DNA of 12,940 nt from Candidatus Stercoripulliclostridium merdigallinarum. GTDB lineage: Bacteria; Bacillota; Clostridia; Christensenellales; DTU072. The stretch spans positions 1-12,940 of the forward strand of contig DVNF01000009.1 in the NCBI GenBank assembly GCA_018714575.1, read 5' to 3'. Shown here piece by piece: positions 1 through 6,221 of this stretch (position 1 is the stretch's first letter; every line of letters starts with the position of its first letter). Under the pieces are notes generated by a model. It was not told the DNA's origin and made no database searches. It was given only the letters and a program-made list of their open reading frames with translations. The translations under genes and the position numbers were made by a program.

Positions 1-112
1 GTATGGAAAGAATTTCCCCTTTGTAAACAGTCAAATCGACGTTGCGGTTGGCAACGACGGATCCGAAAGTTTTTGTAATGTTTTTCATTTGCACAGCAAT
101 ATTTTGCGCCAT
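1..112 (-). CDS. ABC transporter ATP-binding protein, BMP-associated (5' part only)
   Basis: Only the first 37 codons are visible; the gene runs off the left edge. The N-terminus reads MAQNIAVQMKNITKTFGS and continues to VYKGEILSI, the first two beta strands of an ABC ATPase just before where the Walker A motif would fall. The ATG at 112-110 is supported by a GGAGG ribosome binding site at 120-124 with a spacing of 7 nt. It lies directly downstream of a BMP-family lipoprotein gene on the same strand, so it is probably the ATPase of that importer. In this family, known for nucleoside or simple-sugar-like uptake (YufO type), the ATPase normally carries two nucleotide-binding domains and is followed by two permease genes. 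Those parts are outside the window. The family call is firm from start motif and context; the substrate is not determined. Confidence 0.85.
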   Translation of the reverse strand, partial: MAQNIAVQMKNITKTFGSVVANRNVDLTVYKGEILSI

Positions 113-166
113 GCATTACCTCCGATAATCGTTTATTCTTTTGCAGAATAACTATTATAAAAATAA

Positions 167-199
167 GACAAGGCAGAGGAAAAATACCTCTGCCTTGTC
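167..199 (-). terminator. Intercistronic hairpin terminator between lipoprotein and ATPase genes
   Basis: A perfect 13-bp inverted repeat (GACAAGGCAGAGG at 167-179, its complement at 187-199) with a 7-nt loop. Read on the minus strand it is followed by TTATTTTTAT, a U-rich tail. It starts 13 nt past the lipoprotein stop codon and ends 54 nt before the ATPase ATG. It probably makes transcription partly stop after the binding protein, giving more lipoprotein than ATPase, and may protect the 3' end of the lipoprotein mRNA. A TATAAT at 154-159 (minus strand) right after the hairpin could serve as a weak secondary promoter, but its -35 region is poor. Confidence 0.8.
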
Positions 200-212
200 A
201 AATAAACGTACT

Positions 213-1445
213 TTATTCAGTTATCGAGGTTATACCGTCGATGATATATGTAAAGTAAGGAGCGCTGCGGAATTCAGTGTCGGATTCGGAGAAATAAGTA
301 ATTCCGTTTTCCGTTTTGATAACATTGTGATCCGGCGTATATGCTGCGTCGGTATCAACGTCGGCATTGTTTCCGTCTACTATCAAATCTGCACAAGTAA
401 ATTTGGACAGATCAAACACTTTCAAAGTGCCGTTCTTCATCTTTTCCAATGCAGTGTTTACGGCTGTTTTAGCTGCTTCGGAAACGCTGTTACCGTATTC
501 AAGAATCTGAACGGAATCTGTATTTAAAGTGCCCGTCCAATCCTTCGGAATTTCAGTATTGTTTCTTACGGCATTAACCATAACTTCGTAGTAGGGTTCC
601 CAATTGATCTTCGAACCTACGAGGTAAGTATTTGCGTGGGTAGATTTTGTGCTGATATTATAAGTAACGTTCGGAACACCGGCTTCTTCGCAAGCATCGG
701 GAGCACCATAGCTGTCGGCATGTTGGCTGATAAGAATACAATTGTTATTAATCAAAGCCTTTGCCGTGTTTTCTTCAGCTTCGGGATCGTACCAGGAATT
801 GGTATAACGAACTTCCATAGTTACTTCGGGAACAACCGATTTTGCACCAAGATAGAAGGAAGTAAATCCGGAAACAACTTCTGCATAGGGGAAGGCGCCT
901 ACATATCCCATTTTGGCTTGGCTGGCGGTTATTTCACCGTTATCGATCATAGACTTAATTTCATAACCGGCAACGATACCTGCAAGATATCTGCCTTCGT
1001 AAATGGAAGCGAATGCGTTATAGAAGTTATTCAGGTCAGAGGTGTGAGCATATGTTCCGGTTGCATGACCGAATTTAACTTCGGGGAATTCTTCGGCAGC
1101 CCTCATAATATGCGTTTCATGACCGAAAGAGTCTGCAAAAACTATGTCGCAACCTTGATCTGCAAGGTCTACTGCTACATCATAGCAAGTTGCGTCTTCG
1201 GGAATGCCGGTTTTTACTATAACTCTGACACCCATTTTATTTGCCATGGCTTCCGCCGCGTCGATAAAGTTCTTGTCATAGGTGCTGTTTTCGTCATGCA
1301 AACAAATCAGACCGAACAATATATCTGCATCTTCCGGTCCGAAATACAGTGTATTTTCGTCATCGTTACATGCGGTCAAAGCAATGCCTACAGCAGCCAA
1401 TACGGCAACTACCAGCACGATAGCCAAAACCTTTCTAAGTTTCAT
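213..1445 (-). CDS. BMP-family ABC transporter substrate-binding lipoprotein
   Basis: A 410-residue secreted lipoprotein. Residues 1-26 are a lipoprotein signal peptide: basic MKLRK, a hydrophobic core, and the lipobox LTAC with the lipidated Cys at 26. The mature part has the BMP (Med/TmpC/PnrA) pattern: an opening strand FGLICLHDENSTYDKNF, the stretch DIVFADSFGHE, a YLAGIVAGYE segment, GYVGAFPYAEVVSGF, and ISQHADSYG near the hinge. BMP proteins bind nucleosides or related small molecules outside the membrane and pass them to the permease; the ligand here cannot be read from sequence. At 410 residues it is longer than most family members (about 340-370), and the C-terminal extension has no recognised domain. 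The ATG has a GGAGG site 9 nt upstream. The gene is followed by an intercistronic terminator and the ATPase, and preceded by a long leader with a small ORF and a terminator, so it is probably regulated by attenuation. Confidence 0.93.
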   Translation of the reverse strand: MKLRKVLAIVLVVAVLAAVGIALTACNDDENTLYFGPEDADILFGLICLHDENSTYDKNFIDAAEAMANKMGVRVIVKTGIPEDATCYDVAVDLADQGCDIVFADSFGHETHIMRAAEEFPEVKFGHATGTYAHTSDLNNFYNAFASIYEGRYLAGIVAGYEIKSMIDNGEITASQAKMGYVGAFPYAEVVSGFTSFYLGAKSVVPEVTMEVRYTNSWYDPEAEENTAKALINNNCILISQHADSYGAPDACEEAGVPNVTYNISTKSTHANTYLVGSKINWEPYYEVMVNAVRNNTEIPKDWTGTLNTDSVQILEYGNSVSEAAKTAVNTALEKMKNGTLKVFDLSKFTCADLIVDGNNADVDTDAAYTPDHNVIKTENGITYFSESDTEFRSAPYFTYIIDGITSITE

Positions 1446-1473
1446 TGGATTTTACCTCCGTAGTATTTTTTTT

Positions 1474-1485
1474 CGGCTTTCGCCG
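1474..1485 (-). other. Short GNRA-loop hairpin just upstream of the lipoprotein ribosome binding site
   Basis: On the minus strand CGGC-GAAA-GCCG forms a 4-bp stem with a GAAA tetraloop, followed by eight A residues and then the ribosome binding site. It lies between the leader terminator and the lipoprotein start codon. It may insulate or stabilise the start region. The stem is short, so a chance origin cannot be excluded. Confidence 0.35.
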
Positions 1486-1499
1486 TTTGTTTTTAAACT

Positions 1500-1528
1500 A
1501 AAAAACGCCATACTTGTTCGTATGACGT
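1500..1528 (-). terminator. Leader terminator (candidate attenuator) upstream of the BMP lipoprotein gene
   Basis: On the minus strand ACGTCATAC (1528-1520), a 6-nt loop GAACAA, and GTATGGCGT (1513-1505) form a 9-bp stem with one G-U pair, running into six T residues at 1505-1500. This is a textbook intrinsic terminator, but it lies inside the 5' leader of the lipoprotein gene, about 55 nt before its ATG, and only 2 nt after the stop codon of the small leader ORF. No promoter is evident between it and the lipoprotein gene, so lipoprotein mRNA should require readthrough. A ribosome paused at the leader ORF stop would cover the 5' arm, which is the basis for proposing attenuation. Confidence 0.75.
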
Positions 1529-1530
1529 CC

Positions 1531-1629
1531 TTATGCGCGGTTTTCCGCCTCTTTATCGGCAGCGCATATCGCTACCGTGCCGGTAAATAAAATGAAAGTT
1601 TTTATAGTGTGATGCTTCCTTTTTATCAC
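1531..1629 (-). CDS. Leader ORF, 32 codons, GTG start
   Basis: A GTG at 1629-1627 is preceded by a perfect GGAGG (1641-1637) at the ideal 7-nt spacing, and the frame stays open for 32 codons to TAA at 1533-1531. The peptide begins with a basic and His-rich stretch (IKRKHHTIK), has a hydrophobic core (TFILFTGTVAIC, residues 11-22) and a charged tail ending ENRA. I do not recognise it. It lies within the predicted transcript of the BMP lipoprotein gene, and a terminator starts 2 nt after its stop codon. Likely roles are a regulatory leader peptide whose translation decides termination, or a small membrane-associated peptide with its own terminator. The strong start signal and placement favour real translation; the function is inferred. 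Confidence 0.55.
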   Translation of the reverse strand: MIKRKHHTIKTFILFTGTVAICAADKEAENRA

Positions 1630-1647
1630 GGCCGTTCCTCCAAAGTA

Positions 1648-1666
1648 ATATCGTTATCAACGATAT
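1648..1666. promoter_or_regulatory. Operator-like palindrome at the predicted transcription start
   Basis: ATATCGTTATCAACGATAT is an inverted repeat with 8-bp perfect arms (1648-1655 and 1659-1666) around a 3-nt centre. It lies 5 nt past the -10 box and covers the predicted transcription start and the first 15 or so transcribed bases. That placement suits a repressor operator. In RNA it could also fold as a 5'-terminal stem-loop. The binding protein is not identifiable and no regulator gene is adjacent. Confidence 0.5.
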
Positions 1667-1670
1667 ATCT

Positions 1671-1699
1671 ATTTTATATGAAAGGTACCTGCTTGTCAA
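1671..1699 (-). promoter_or_regulatory. Vegetative sigma promoter of the BMP transporter operon
   Basis: On the minus strand a perfect -35 TTGACA (1699-1694) is followed by a 17-nt spacer and a -10 TAAAAT (1676-1671), one mismatch from consensus. The predicted transcription start is near 1664, giving a leader of about 220 nt before the lipoprotein ATG. The leader contains the small ORF and the terminator described separately. Confidence 0.75.
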
Positions 1700-2094
1700 A
1701 CGAATAAAGGGCATATTTTAATTTGCTCCGCTGCCTTTTATTTCCAATGTCCGTAAGCTTTTTTATTTTCAATAAAAGTAATATCTTTTTAAGTATTTTC
1801 TATTGTTTTGTTTTAAAATAAAAAATTATAATTTAAAAGCCGGTTACAAAACCGCTTTACTATCTACTTTTCTCTCTTTATATTTTATTTATAAGGATAT
1901 ATTAAATATAATAATTATAATAAGCTGCGTTGATATGTTGACAAGTTAAAAACGCGTTCAAAATTTGTTCGGATCTTAAAAACACATATACGAACGCACC
2001 CGAAATTTATTAACATTATAAACGTTGAAAATCCACGGTTTCCACAATGCGCCTGTCAGGACGTTGATAACTTTTCCTGCCTTTCGGTCGTTGG
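1700..2094. other. AT-rich intergenic region, no gene recognised
   Basis: About 395 bp between the end of the acyltransferase gene and the BMP promoter. It is strongly AT-rich in the middle and holds no ORF with a credible ribosome binding site on either strand. What can be seen are weak terminator candidates for the upstream operon: the bulged hairpin at 1836-1858, and a distal GCGTTC/GAACGC pair (1954-1959 with 1992-1997) followed on the minus strand by GTTTTTAAC, with a long loop. I see no RNA gene and no known riboswitch. Confidence 0.6.
1836..1858 (-). terminator. Possible terminator of the secA-prfB-serS operon
   Basis: On the minus strand AAAGCGGTT, a 4-nt loop TTGT, and AACC-G-GCTTT form a 9-bp stem with one bulged G. 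It is followed by TAAATTATAATTTTTTATTTT-like AT-rich sequence rather than a clean U-tract. It is nearly symmetrical and could act on either strand. It lies about 240 nt after the acyltransferase stop codon, so if it is the operon terminator the 3' untranslated region is long. Confidence 0.4.
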
Positions 2095-3051
2095 TTAAAT
2101 AAAATATGATTCTCCCGTTACTATTAAAGTAAGCAGCCACAATAAAGCTATGGAAACCACCTGTATACATAAATATATATATAAGGAATATTTACCGGGA
2201 ACGGTCAAAAACTTATTCCATTTTCCGTCCAGGGACGGCAGTAACGATTTGCCGTGAGGATACAAGACGGGCGCAAGAGCCGCTCCCGTCATAAAAAACG
2301 CAAAAAACGGCAACAGCGGAAAATAGTCCGCAGTCCACCAATCGTTTGTGTATAAGAACATTCCCGTTATCGGAGTCGTATCCGGAACAGTCGCACCGTG
2401 CAGTTGCATATCGATCAACGAAACGTTCAGTTTTGCGTTTATTATATATAAAGCTATTGCAATTAAGGCGTAAATTGCGGCTTTTATAAAGTTACCGTAT
2501 TTTAATCTGTTCAACAGATTTACGAATATTGAAAGAAAGGCGAAAATCAATATACACAGCGCCAGGCAATGCAAGACACCGAATTGTATATATACTCCGA
2601 AAAAGCCCGATACGTTTTCCAACAAATAAGTTATACCCGTAACGGCAAGCGCGACTATAGCAAGTTTTAAACCTCTGAAAAAGTTGTTGCGCGAAAAAGC
2701 CGTACATATACCCGAAACGAAAAAGAAAATAAATACGAACACCGGCCAGCCGTACAGCCTAAGCGTCGAATCCCAATAATCCAAAGCAAATTCACCGAAT
2801 TTGTTTAAAAACGCCGAGTCCGTATATTCCCAACCGTTCAAATAGAATATATGTCCTACGGTATACATAAAGTGGTCCCACACCACCATTATGATAGCCA
2901 GACCCCTTAACGCGTCCAATTCCCATGCGCGTGCGCGACGGCGCCCCGACGTTTTCGATCGTTTGGATCGTTTCGACCGAATACGATCGTCGGAGTTATT
3001 GTTATTCTCTTCGATGATCCCGTCTTTTAACTTTTCTTCGGTTAAAGCCAT
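2095..3051 (-). CDS. HGSNAT/DUF1624-like multi-pass membrane protein, putative acyltransferase
   Basis: 318 residues. Residues 1-40 are hydrophilic, with a basic repeat (RSKRSKRSK) and RRRARA, and are probably cytoplasmic. From residue 43 comes the family hallmark WELDALRGLAIIMVVWDHF, in which His60 sits at the end of the first membrane helix. About seven further hydrophobic segments follow, ending with YSLYIYLCIQVVSIALLWLLTLIV. This matches the heparan-alpha-glucosaminide N-acetyltransferase catalytic family (PF07786), whose bacterial members are presumed to move acyl groups across the membrane onto envelope sugars; the substrate here is unknown. The ATG is 1 nt past the stop codon of the preceding gene, with GGAG 10 nt upstream, so translation is probably coupled. 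It is the last gene of the secA operon. The fold assignment is fairly firm; the reaction is inferred from the family. Confidence 0.75.
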   Translation of the reverse strand: MALTEEKLKDGIIEENNNNSDDRIRSKRSKRSKTSGRRRARAWELDALRGLAIIMVVWDHFMYTVGHIFYLNGWEYTDSAFLNKFGEFALDYWDSTLRLYGWPVFVFIFFFVSGICTAFSRNNFFRGLKLAIVALAVTGITYLLENVSGFFGVYIQFGVLHCLALCILIFAFLSIFVNLLNRLKYGNFIKAAIYALIAIALYIINAKLNVSLIDMQLHGATVPDTTPITGMFLYTNDWWTADYFPLLPFFAFFMTGAALAPVLYPHGKSLLPSLDGKWNKFLTVPGKYSLYIYLCIQVVSIALLWLLTLIVTGESYFI

Positions 3052-3052
3052 T

Positions 3053-3796
3053 TTATTTATACTCCGTCCTGTCCAAGCGCTTTGTTTCGCCTTCGATTAT
3101 ATAAACTTCGAACCTGTCCGGATAATCGTATATCAGCCTGTCTTCGATAGAGGACATATATATTTTAGGCTTTGTTTTATATGGTGAATTTACGATGCGA
3201 TCTCTGTCGCGATTACTGCTTGTGTTTTTGGTTTTATTTTCGTTACGGTTTCCGATAGCTGTTTTACGGTTACCCGAAGTATCTTTTTTATATTTTTTTA
3301 CGGTTTTATCCGACGTCTTTTCGCGTAAGGATGAAGTTCGTTTTTTCTCGGGACGGATGTAATCGATATAGGTAGTATTGCCGTAGGTTTTTTTGATTAT
3401 TCCGCGGCCGTTTGCAGTATCGGTATCAGGTGAACTGTGCGTTGCCAAAACTTCGCGGTAGACCTGACGTCTATGAGCGTTGCTTTCCCAAACGGGGTGG
3501 CGGTAGCCTATTGCCGCGCTGACGAAAGGACGTTCCGCCGTGTTTGAAATTGCTATCGCAATATTTAAAATGACGGTGACGGCTCCGCCCGCGATAAATA
3601 TTCCGGAAAAACTGCCTTTGAAAGGATCGTATCCCGCGATAAACAGCGCCGCTGTGTATAGGGCGTAACCGACGCTCCATAAAGTGCCGGTACGCCATAA
3701 CAGTATAGCTACGCTTTTAAATACGCCTTTTATTCCGTTGACGGCGTATCTGACGGCGGAACCCGAAATTTCGGCTATCGCGGAAGGGCGGTACAT
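3053..3796 (-). CDS. Unknown membrane-anchored protein with basic low-complexity linker
   Basis: 247 residues, not recognised. Two hydrophobic segments lie near the N-terminus: about residues 29-54 (VAILLWRTGTLWSVGYALYT onward) and 64-84 (GIFIAGGAVTVILNIAIAIS). Residues about 125-210 are a Lys/Arg/Asn/Thr/Ser-rich low-complexity stretch, such as KTVKKYKKDTSGNRKTAIG. The C-terminus is again structured and aromatic (IEDRLIYDYPDRFEVYIIEG, ending RLDRTEYK) and is probably the conserved part. The ATG overlaps the serS stop codon by one base (TAATG), and its own stop lies 1 nt before the acyltransferase ATG, so the three genes should be translated together. A plausible role is an accessory of the acyltransferase, but this rests only on gene order. 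The C-terminal segment would be the part to use for family searches. Confidence 0.7.
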   Translation of the reverse strand: MYRPSAIAEISGSAVRYAVNGIKGVFKSVAILLWRTGTLWSVGYALYTAALFIAGYDPFKGSFSGIFIAGGAVTVILNIAIAISNTAERPFVSAAIGYRHPVWESNAHRRQVYREVLATHSSPDTDTANGRGIIKKTYGNTTYIDYIRPEKKRTSSLREKTSDKTVKKYKKDTSGNRKTAIGNRNENKTKNTSSNRDRDRIVNSPYKTKPKIYMSSIEDRLIYDYPDRFEVYIIEGETKRLDRTEYK

Positions 3797-5073
3797 TATT
3801 TGCTTATCTTATCGGTACCCAGGTATTTTTGCAATACTTCGGGCACTTTTACCGAACCGTCCGCGCATTGGAACTGTTCTACTATCGCGGGTATCAGTCG
3901 GCTGGTAGCCAGACCCGATCCGTTCAGAGTGTGTACAAACTGCGTTCTGCCCGTTTCGGAATCGCGATAACGGGTATTGTTTCTTCTGGCTTGGTAATCG
4001 TTGGCGTTGGAAACGGAGGAAACTTCTTTATAGATACCCATGCTGGGGATCCAGACTTCGATGTCGTAGGTCCTTGCCATCGACGCCGAACAATCGCCTG
4101 CGGCAAGTTTGGATATGCGGAAATGTAATCCCAGACCTTCTACCAAAGCCGCGGCTTTGTTTACCAATTCTTCGAAGGCTTCAGCCGAATGTTTCGGATG
4201 AGCGTATTGAACCATTTCGACTTTGTTGAATTGATGACCGCGGATCATGCCGCGTTCTTCGCTGCGATAGCTGCCCGCCTCTTTCCTATAGCAGGGAGTA
4301 TAGGCGAACAATTTTATCGGCAACATACTTTCGTCCAAAATTTCGCCTGCGTACATATTTACCAAAGCCGTTTCGGCGGTCGGCAGCATAAAGCGGTTTT
4401 TCTTATGTTCTTCGCCTTCCAACCAATAAACTTCGTCCTCGAATTTCGGGAACTGTCCTGCGCCCAGCCCTGCGGCGTAGCCCAACTGATGAGGAGGCAG
4501 TATGAATTCGTAGCCGTCTTTAAGGTGTGTTTCTACGAAATAATTCAACAAAGCCCATTCCAACCTGGCGCCCATGCCTCTATAGATCCAGAATCCGCCG
4601 CCCGAAAGTTTTACGCCGCGTTCGTAATCTATCAGTCCGAGATCGGTGCAAAGATCGACGTGATTTTTCGGAGTGAAACCGAATTCGGGACGTTCGCCCG
4701 AAACTTTGATAACGGCGTTGTTTTCCTTTCCGCCGCCTACCAGATCGGGATCGGGCATATTCGGCAAAGCCAATAAAACGTCGCTGATTTTTTTATCTAA
4801 TTCAGCTATTTTAGCGTCGGCTTCGGCGATTTTTTCCCCTAATTTCCTCATTTCTTCGAAAACGGGTTCGACGGGTTGTCCGGCTTTTTTCAGCTTCGGG
4901 ATCGACGCCGAAACGCGATTTCTTTCGGCTTTCATTTCTTCCGCGCTCTGTTTTAAAGCTTTTCTGTCGCGGTCCGCGTCTATAACTTCCGTCAAGTCCA
5001 CGATGCAACCTTTTTTCGCCAAAGCGGCTTCAACAAAGTTTTTGTCGCTTCTTATCAGGTTCAAATCCAACAT
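3796..5073 (-). CDS. serS: Serine--tRNA ligase
   Basis: 425 residues, the usual bacterial length. It charges tRNA-Ser with serine using ATP in the cytoplasm. Residues about 30-100 are the long antiparallel coiled-coil arm that grips the tRNA variable arm. The class II catalytic core follows: a TAE serine-binding loop at 232-234, motif 2 at about 259-288 (CYRKEAGSYRSEERGMIRGH), and motif 3 at about 381-400 (NGSGLATSRLIPAIVEQF). All key residues I can check are present. The ATG has GGAGG 9 nt upstream. It lies 45 nt after prfB, too short a gap for a T-box leader, so expression probably follows the secA promoter. Its stop codon overlaps the start of the next gene (TAATG). Confidence 0.98.
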   Translation of the reverse strand: MLDLNLIRSDKNFVEAALAKKGCIVDLTEVIDADRDRKALKQSAEEMKAERNRVSASIPKLKKAGQPVEPVFEEMRKLGEKIAEADAKIAELDKKISDVLLALPNMPDPDLVGGGKENNAVIKVSGERPEFGFTPKNHVDLCTDLGLIDYERGVKLSGGGFWIYRGMGARLEWALLNYFVETHLKDGYEFILPPHQLGYAAGLGAGQFPKFEDEVYWLEGEEHKKNRFMLPTAETALVNMYAGEILDESMLPIKLFAYTPCYRKEAGSYRSEERGMIRGHQFNKVEMVQYAHPKHSAEAFEELVNKAAALVEGLGLHFRISKLAAGDCSASMARTYDIEVWIPSMGIYKEVSSVSNANDYQARRNNTRYRDSETGRTQFVHTLNGSGLATSRLIPAIVEQFQCADGSVKVPEVLQKYLGTDKISK

Positions 5074-5106
5074 TATCGTATTCCTCCGAATAATTTTTAT
5101 ATCTTT

Positions 5107-5129
5107 AGCTATTGGTTTTCAGCTATTGG
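5107..5129. repeat. Short tandem repeat at the end of prfB
   Basis: AGCTATTGG occurs at 5107-5115 and again at 5121-5129, a 14-nt period. The second copy contains the last codons and part of the stop codon of prfB; the first lies in the prfB-serS gap. It looks like a small slippage duplication and does not change either protein. Confidence 0.6.
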
Positions 5130-6219
5130 CTTTCACCAAATAATCGTATATGAATCCGTCCAGATCCCCGTCCATTACTGCGTTTACGTCCGAAGTTTCG
5201 TAACCCGTTCTGTGGTCCTTTACCATGGTGTAAGGACAAAATACATAGCTTCTGATCTGCGATCCCCACTCTATTTTCTTTATTTCGCCCTTTAATTTTA
5301 AAGCTTCTTCCGTCTGTTCGCGCTCTTTTAATTCGGCAAGTTTGGCGTACAGCATTTTCATTGCCGTTTCCTTGTTCTGCACCTGGCTTCTTTCGTTTTG
5401 GCACCAGGTTACTATGCCTGTGGGCAGGTGGGTTATTCTGACGGCGGATTCCGTCTTGTTTACGTGCTGACCGCCCGCGCCCGACGAACGGCAGGTATCG
5501 ATTTTCAATTCTTCCGGTTTGATAACGATCTCGTTATCGTCGATTATTTCCGGCATGACTTCCACCGAAGCAAAACTTGTATGCCGCCGCTTTCCCGCGT
5601 CGAAAGGGCTGATCCGCACCAGACGGTGCACGCCTTTTTCGGCTTTTAAAAAGCCGTAGGCGTTGTCGCCCTTTATCGTAAAGGTGACGCTTTTTATTCC
5701 GGCTTCGTCGCCGTCCTGACGATCGGTGGTTTCCGTGCCGTAGCCTTTTCTTTCGGCATAGCGCGTGTACATACGATATAACATCTCTGCCCAGTCCTGC
5801 GCTTCGGTACCTCCGGCGCCGGCGTGAATGGTCAGAATAGCGTTCAAAGAATCATATTTTCCTCGTAAAAGGGATTCCAAAAACAGCTGTTCGGATTCCT
5901 GTTCCAAGGTTTTTGTCAATTCGGTGATTTCGTTTTCCAATTCAGGATCGTTTTCGCCTTCCGCCATGTCGATCAGTTCCGACAAGTCCAGACACTTTTT
6001 TTCCAAGCGTTCGACTTTTTCTACCGAACGTTCTATTTGAGCGACGCGCATATTGACCGATTTGGCGTGTTCGACGTCCTGCCAGAAACTTTCGTCGGCG
6101 CGTTTAGCTTCCAAAGCCTGCAGCTCTTGTTTCAATTTATCGACGTCGATTGCGTCGCGCGACGTCCTGACGGACGTCGTTATCGATTGTAACCGTTGTC
6201 TTTCCTCGTAAAAATCCAT
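5119..6219 (-). CDS. prfB: Peptide chain release factor 2
   Basis: 366 residues, full length for RF2. It recognises UGA and UAA and triggers peptide release on the ribosome. The stop-codon reading motif SPF is at 204-206, which separates RF2 from RF1, and the catalytic GGQ is at 249-251 within CRSSGAGGQHVNKTESAV. The N-terminal coiled helices cover about 25-115. The gene is one uninterrupted frame: the usual in-frame UGA frameshift site, expected around residues 20-27 where this protein reads TSRDAIDVDK, is absent, so the autoregulatory frameshift is not used here. The ATG lies 2 nt after the secA stop codon, and only a weak AGGT-type site precedes it, which points to coupling with secA. The secA-prfB pairing is common in Bacillota. 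Confidence 0.97.
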   Translation of the reverse strand: MDFYEERQRLQSITTSVRTSRDAIDVDKLKQELQALEAKRADESFWQDVEHAKSVNMRVAQIERSVEKVERLEKKCLDLSELIDMAEGENDPELENEITELTKTLEQESEQLFLESLLRGKYDSLNAILTIHAGAGGTEAQDWAEMLYRMYTRYAERKGYGTETTDRQDGDEAGIKSVTFTIKGDNAYGFLKAEKGVHRLVRISPFDAGKRRHTSFASVEVMPEIIDDNEIVIKPEELKIDTCRSSGAGGQHVNKTESAVRITHLPTGIVTWCQNERSQVQNKETAMKMLYAKLAELKEREQTEEALKLKGEIKKIEWGSQIRSYVFCPYTMVKDHRTGYETSDVNAVMDGDLDGFIYDYLVKANS

Positions 6220-6221
6220 AC

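Noticed and set aside
1500..1664. Known riboswitch classes (purine, ykkC, c-di-GMP, cobalamin, TPP) in the BMP leader
   Set aside because: None of their conserved core motifs could be found by eye; a covariance model search of this leader would settle it.
2020..2050. DnaA-box-like sequences (GTTTCCACA, AAATCCACG)
   Set aside because: Only one near-match, no cluster, and no replication genes nearby; not evidence for an origin.
1976..2170. 64-residue minus-strand ORF overlapping the end of the acyltransferase gene
   Set aside because: No ribosome binding site, an out-of-frame overlap with a better-supported gene, and no recognisable features.
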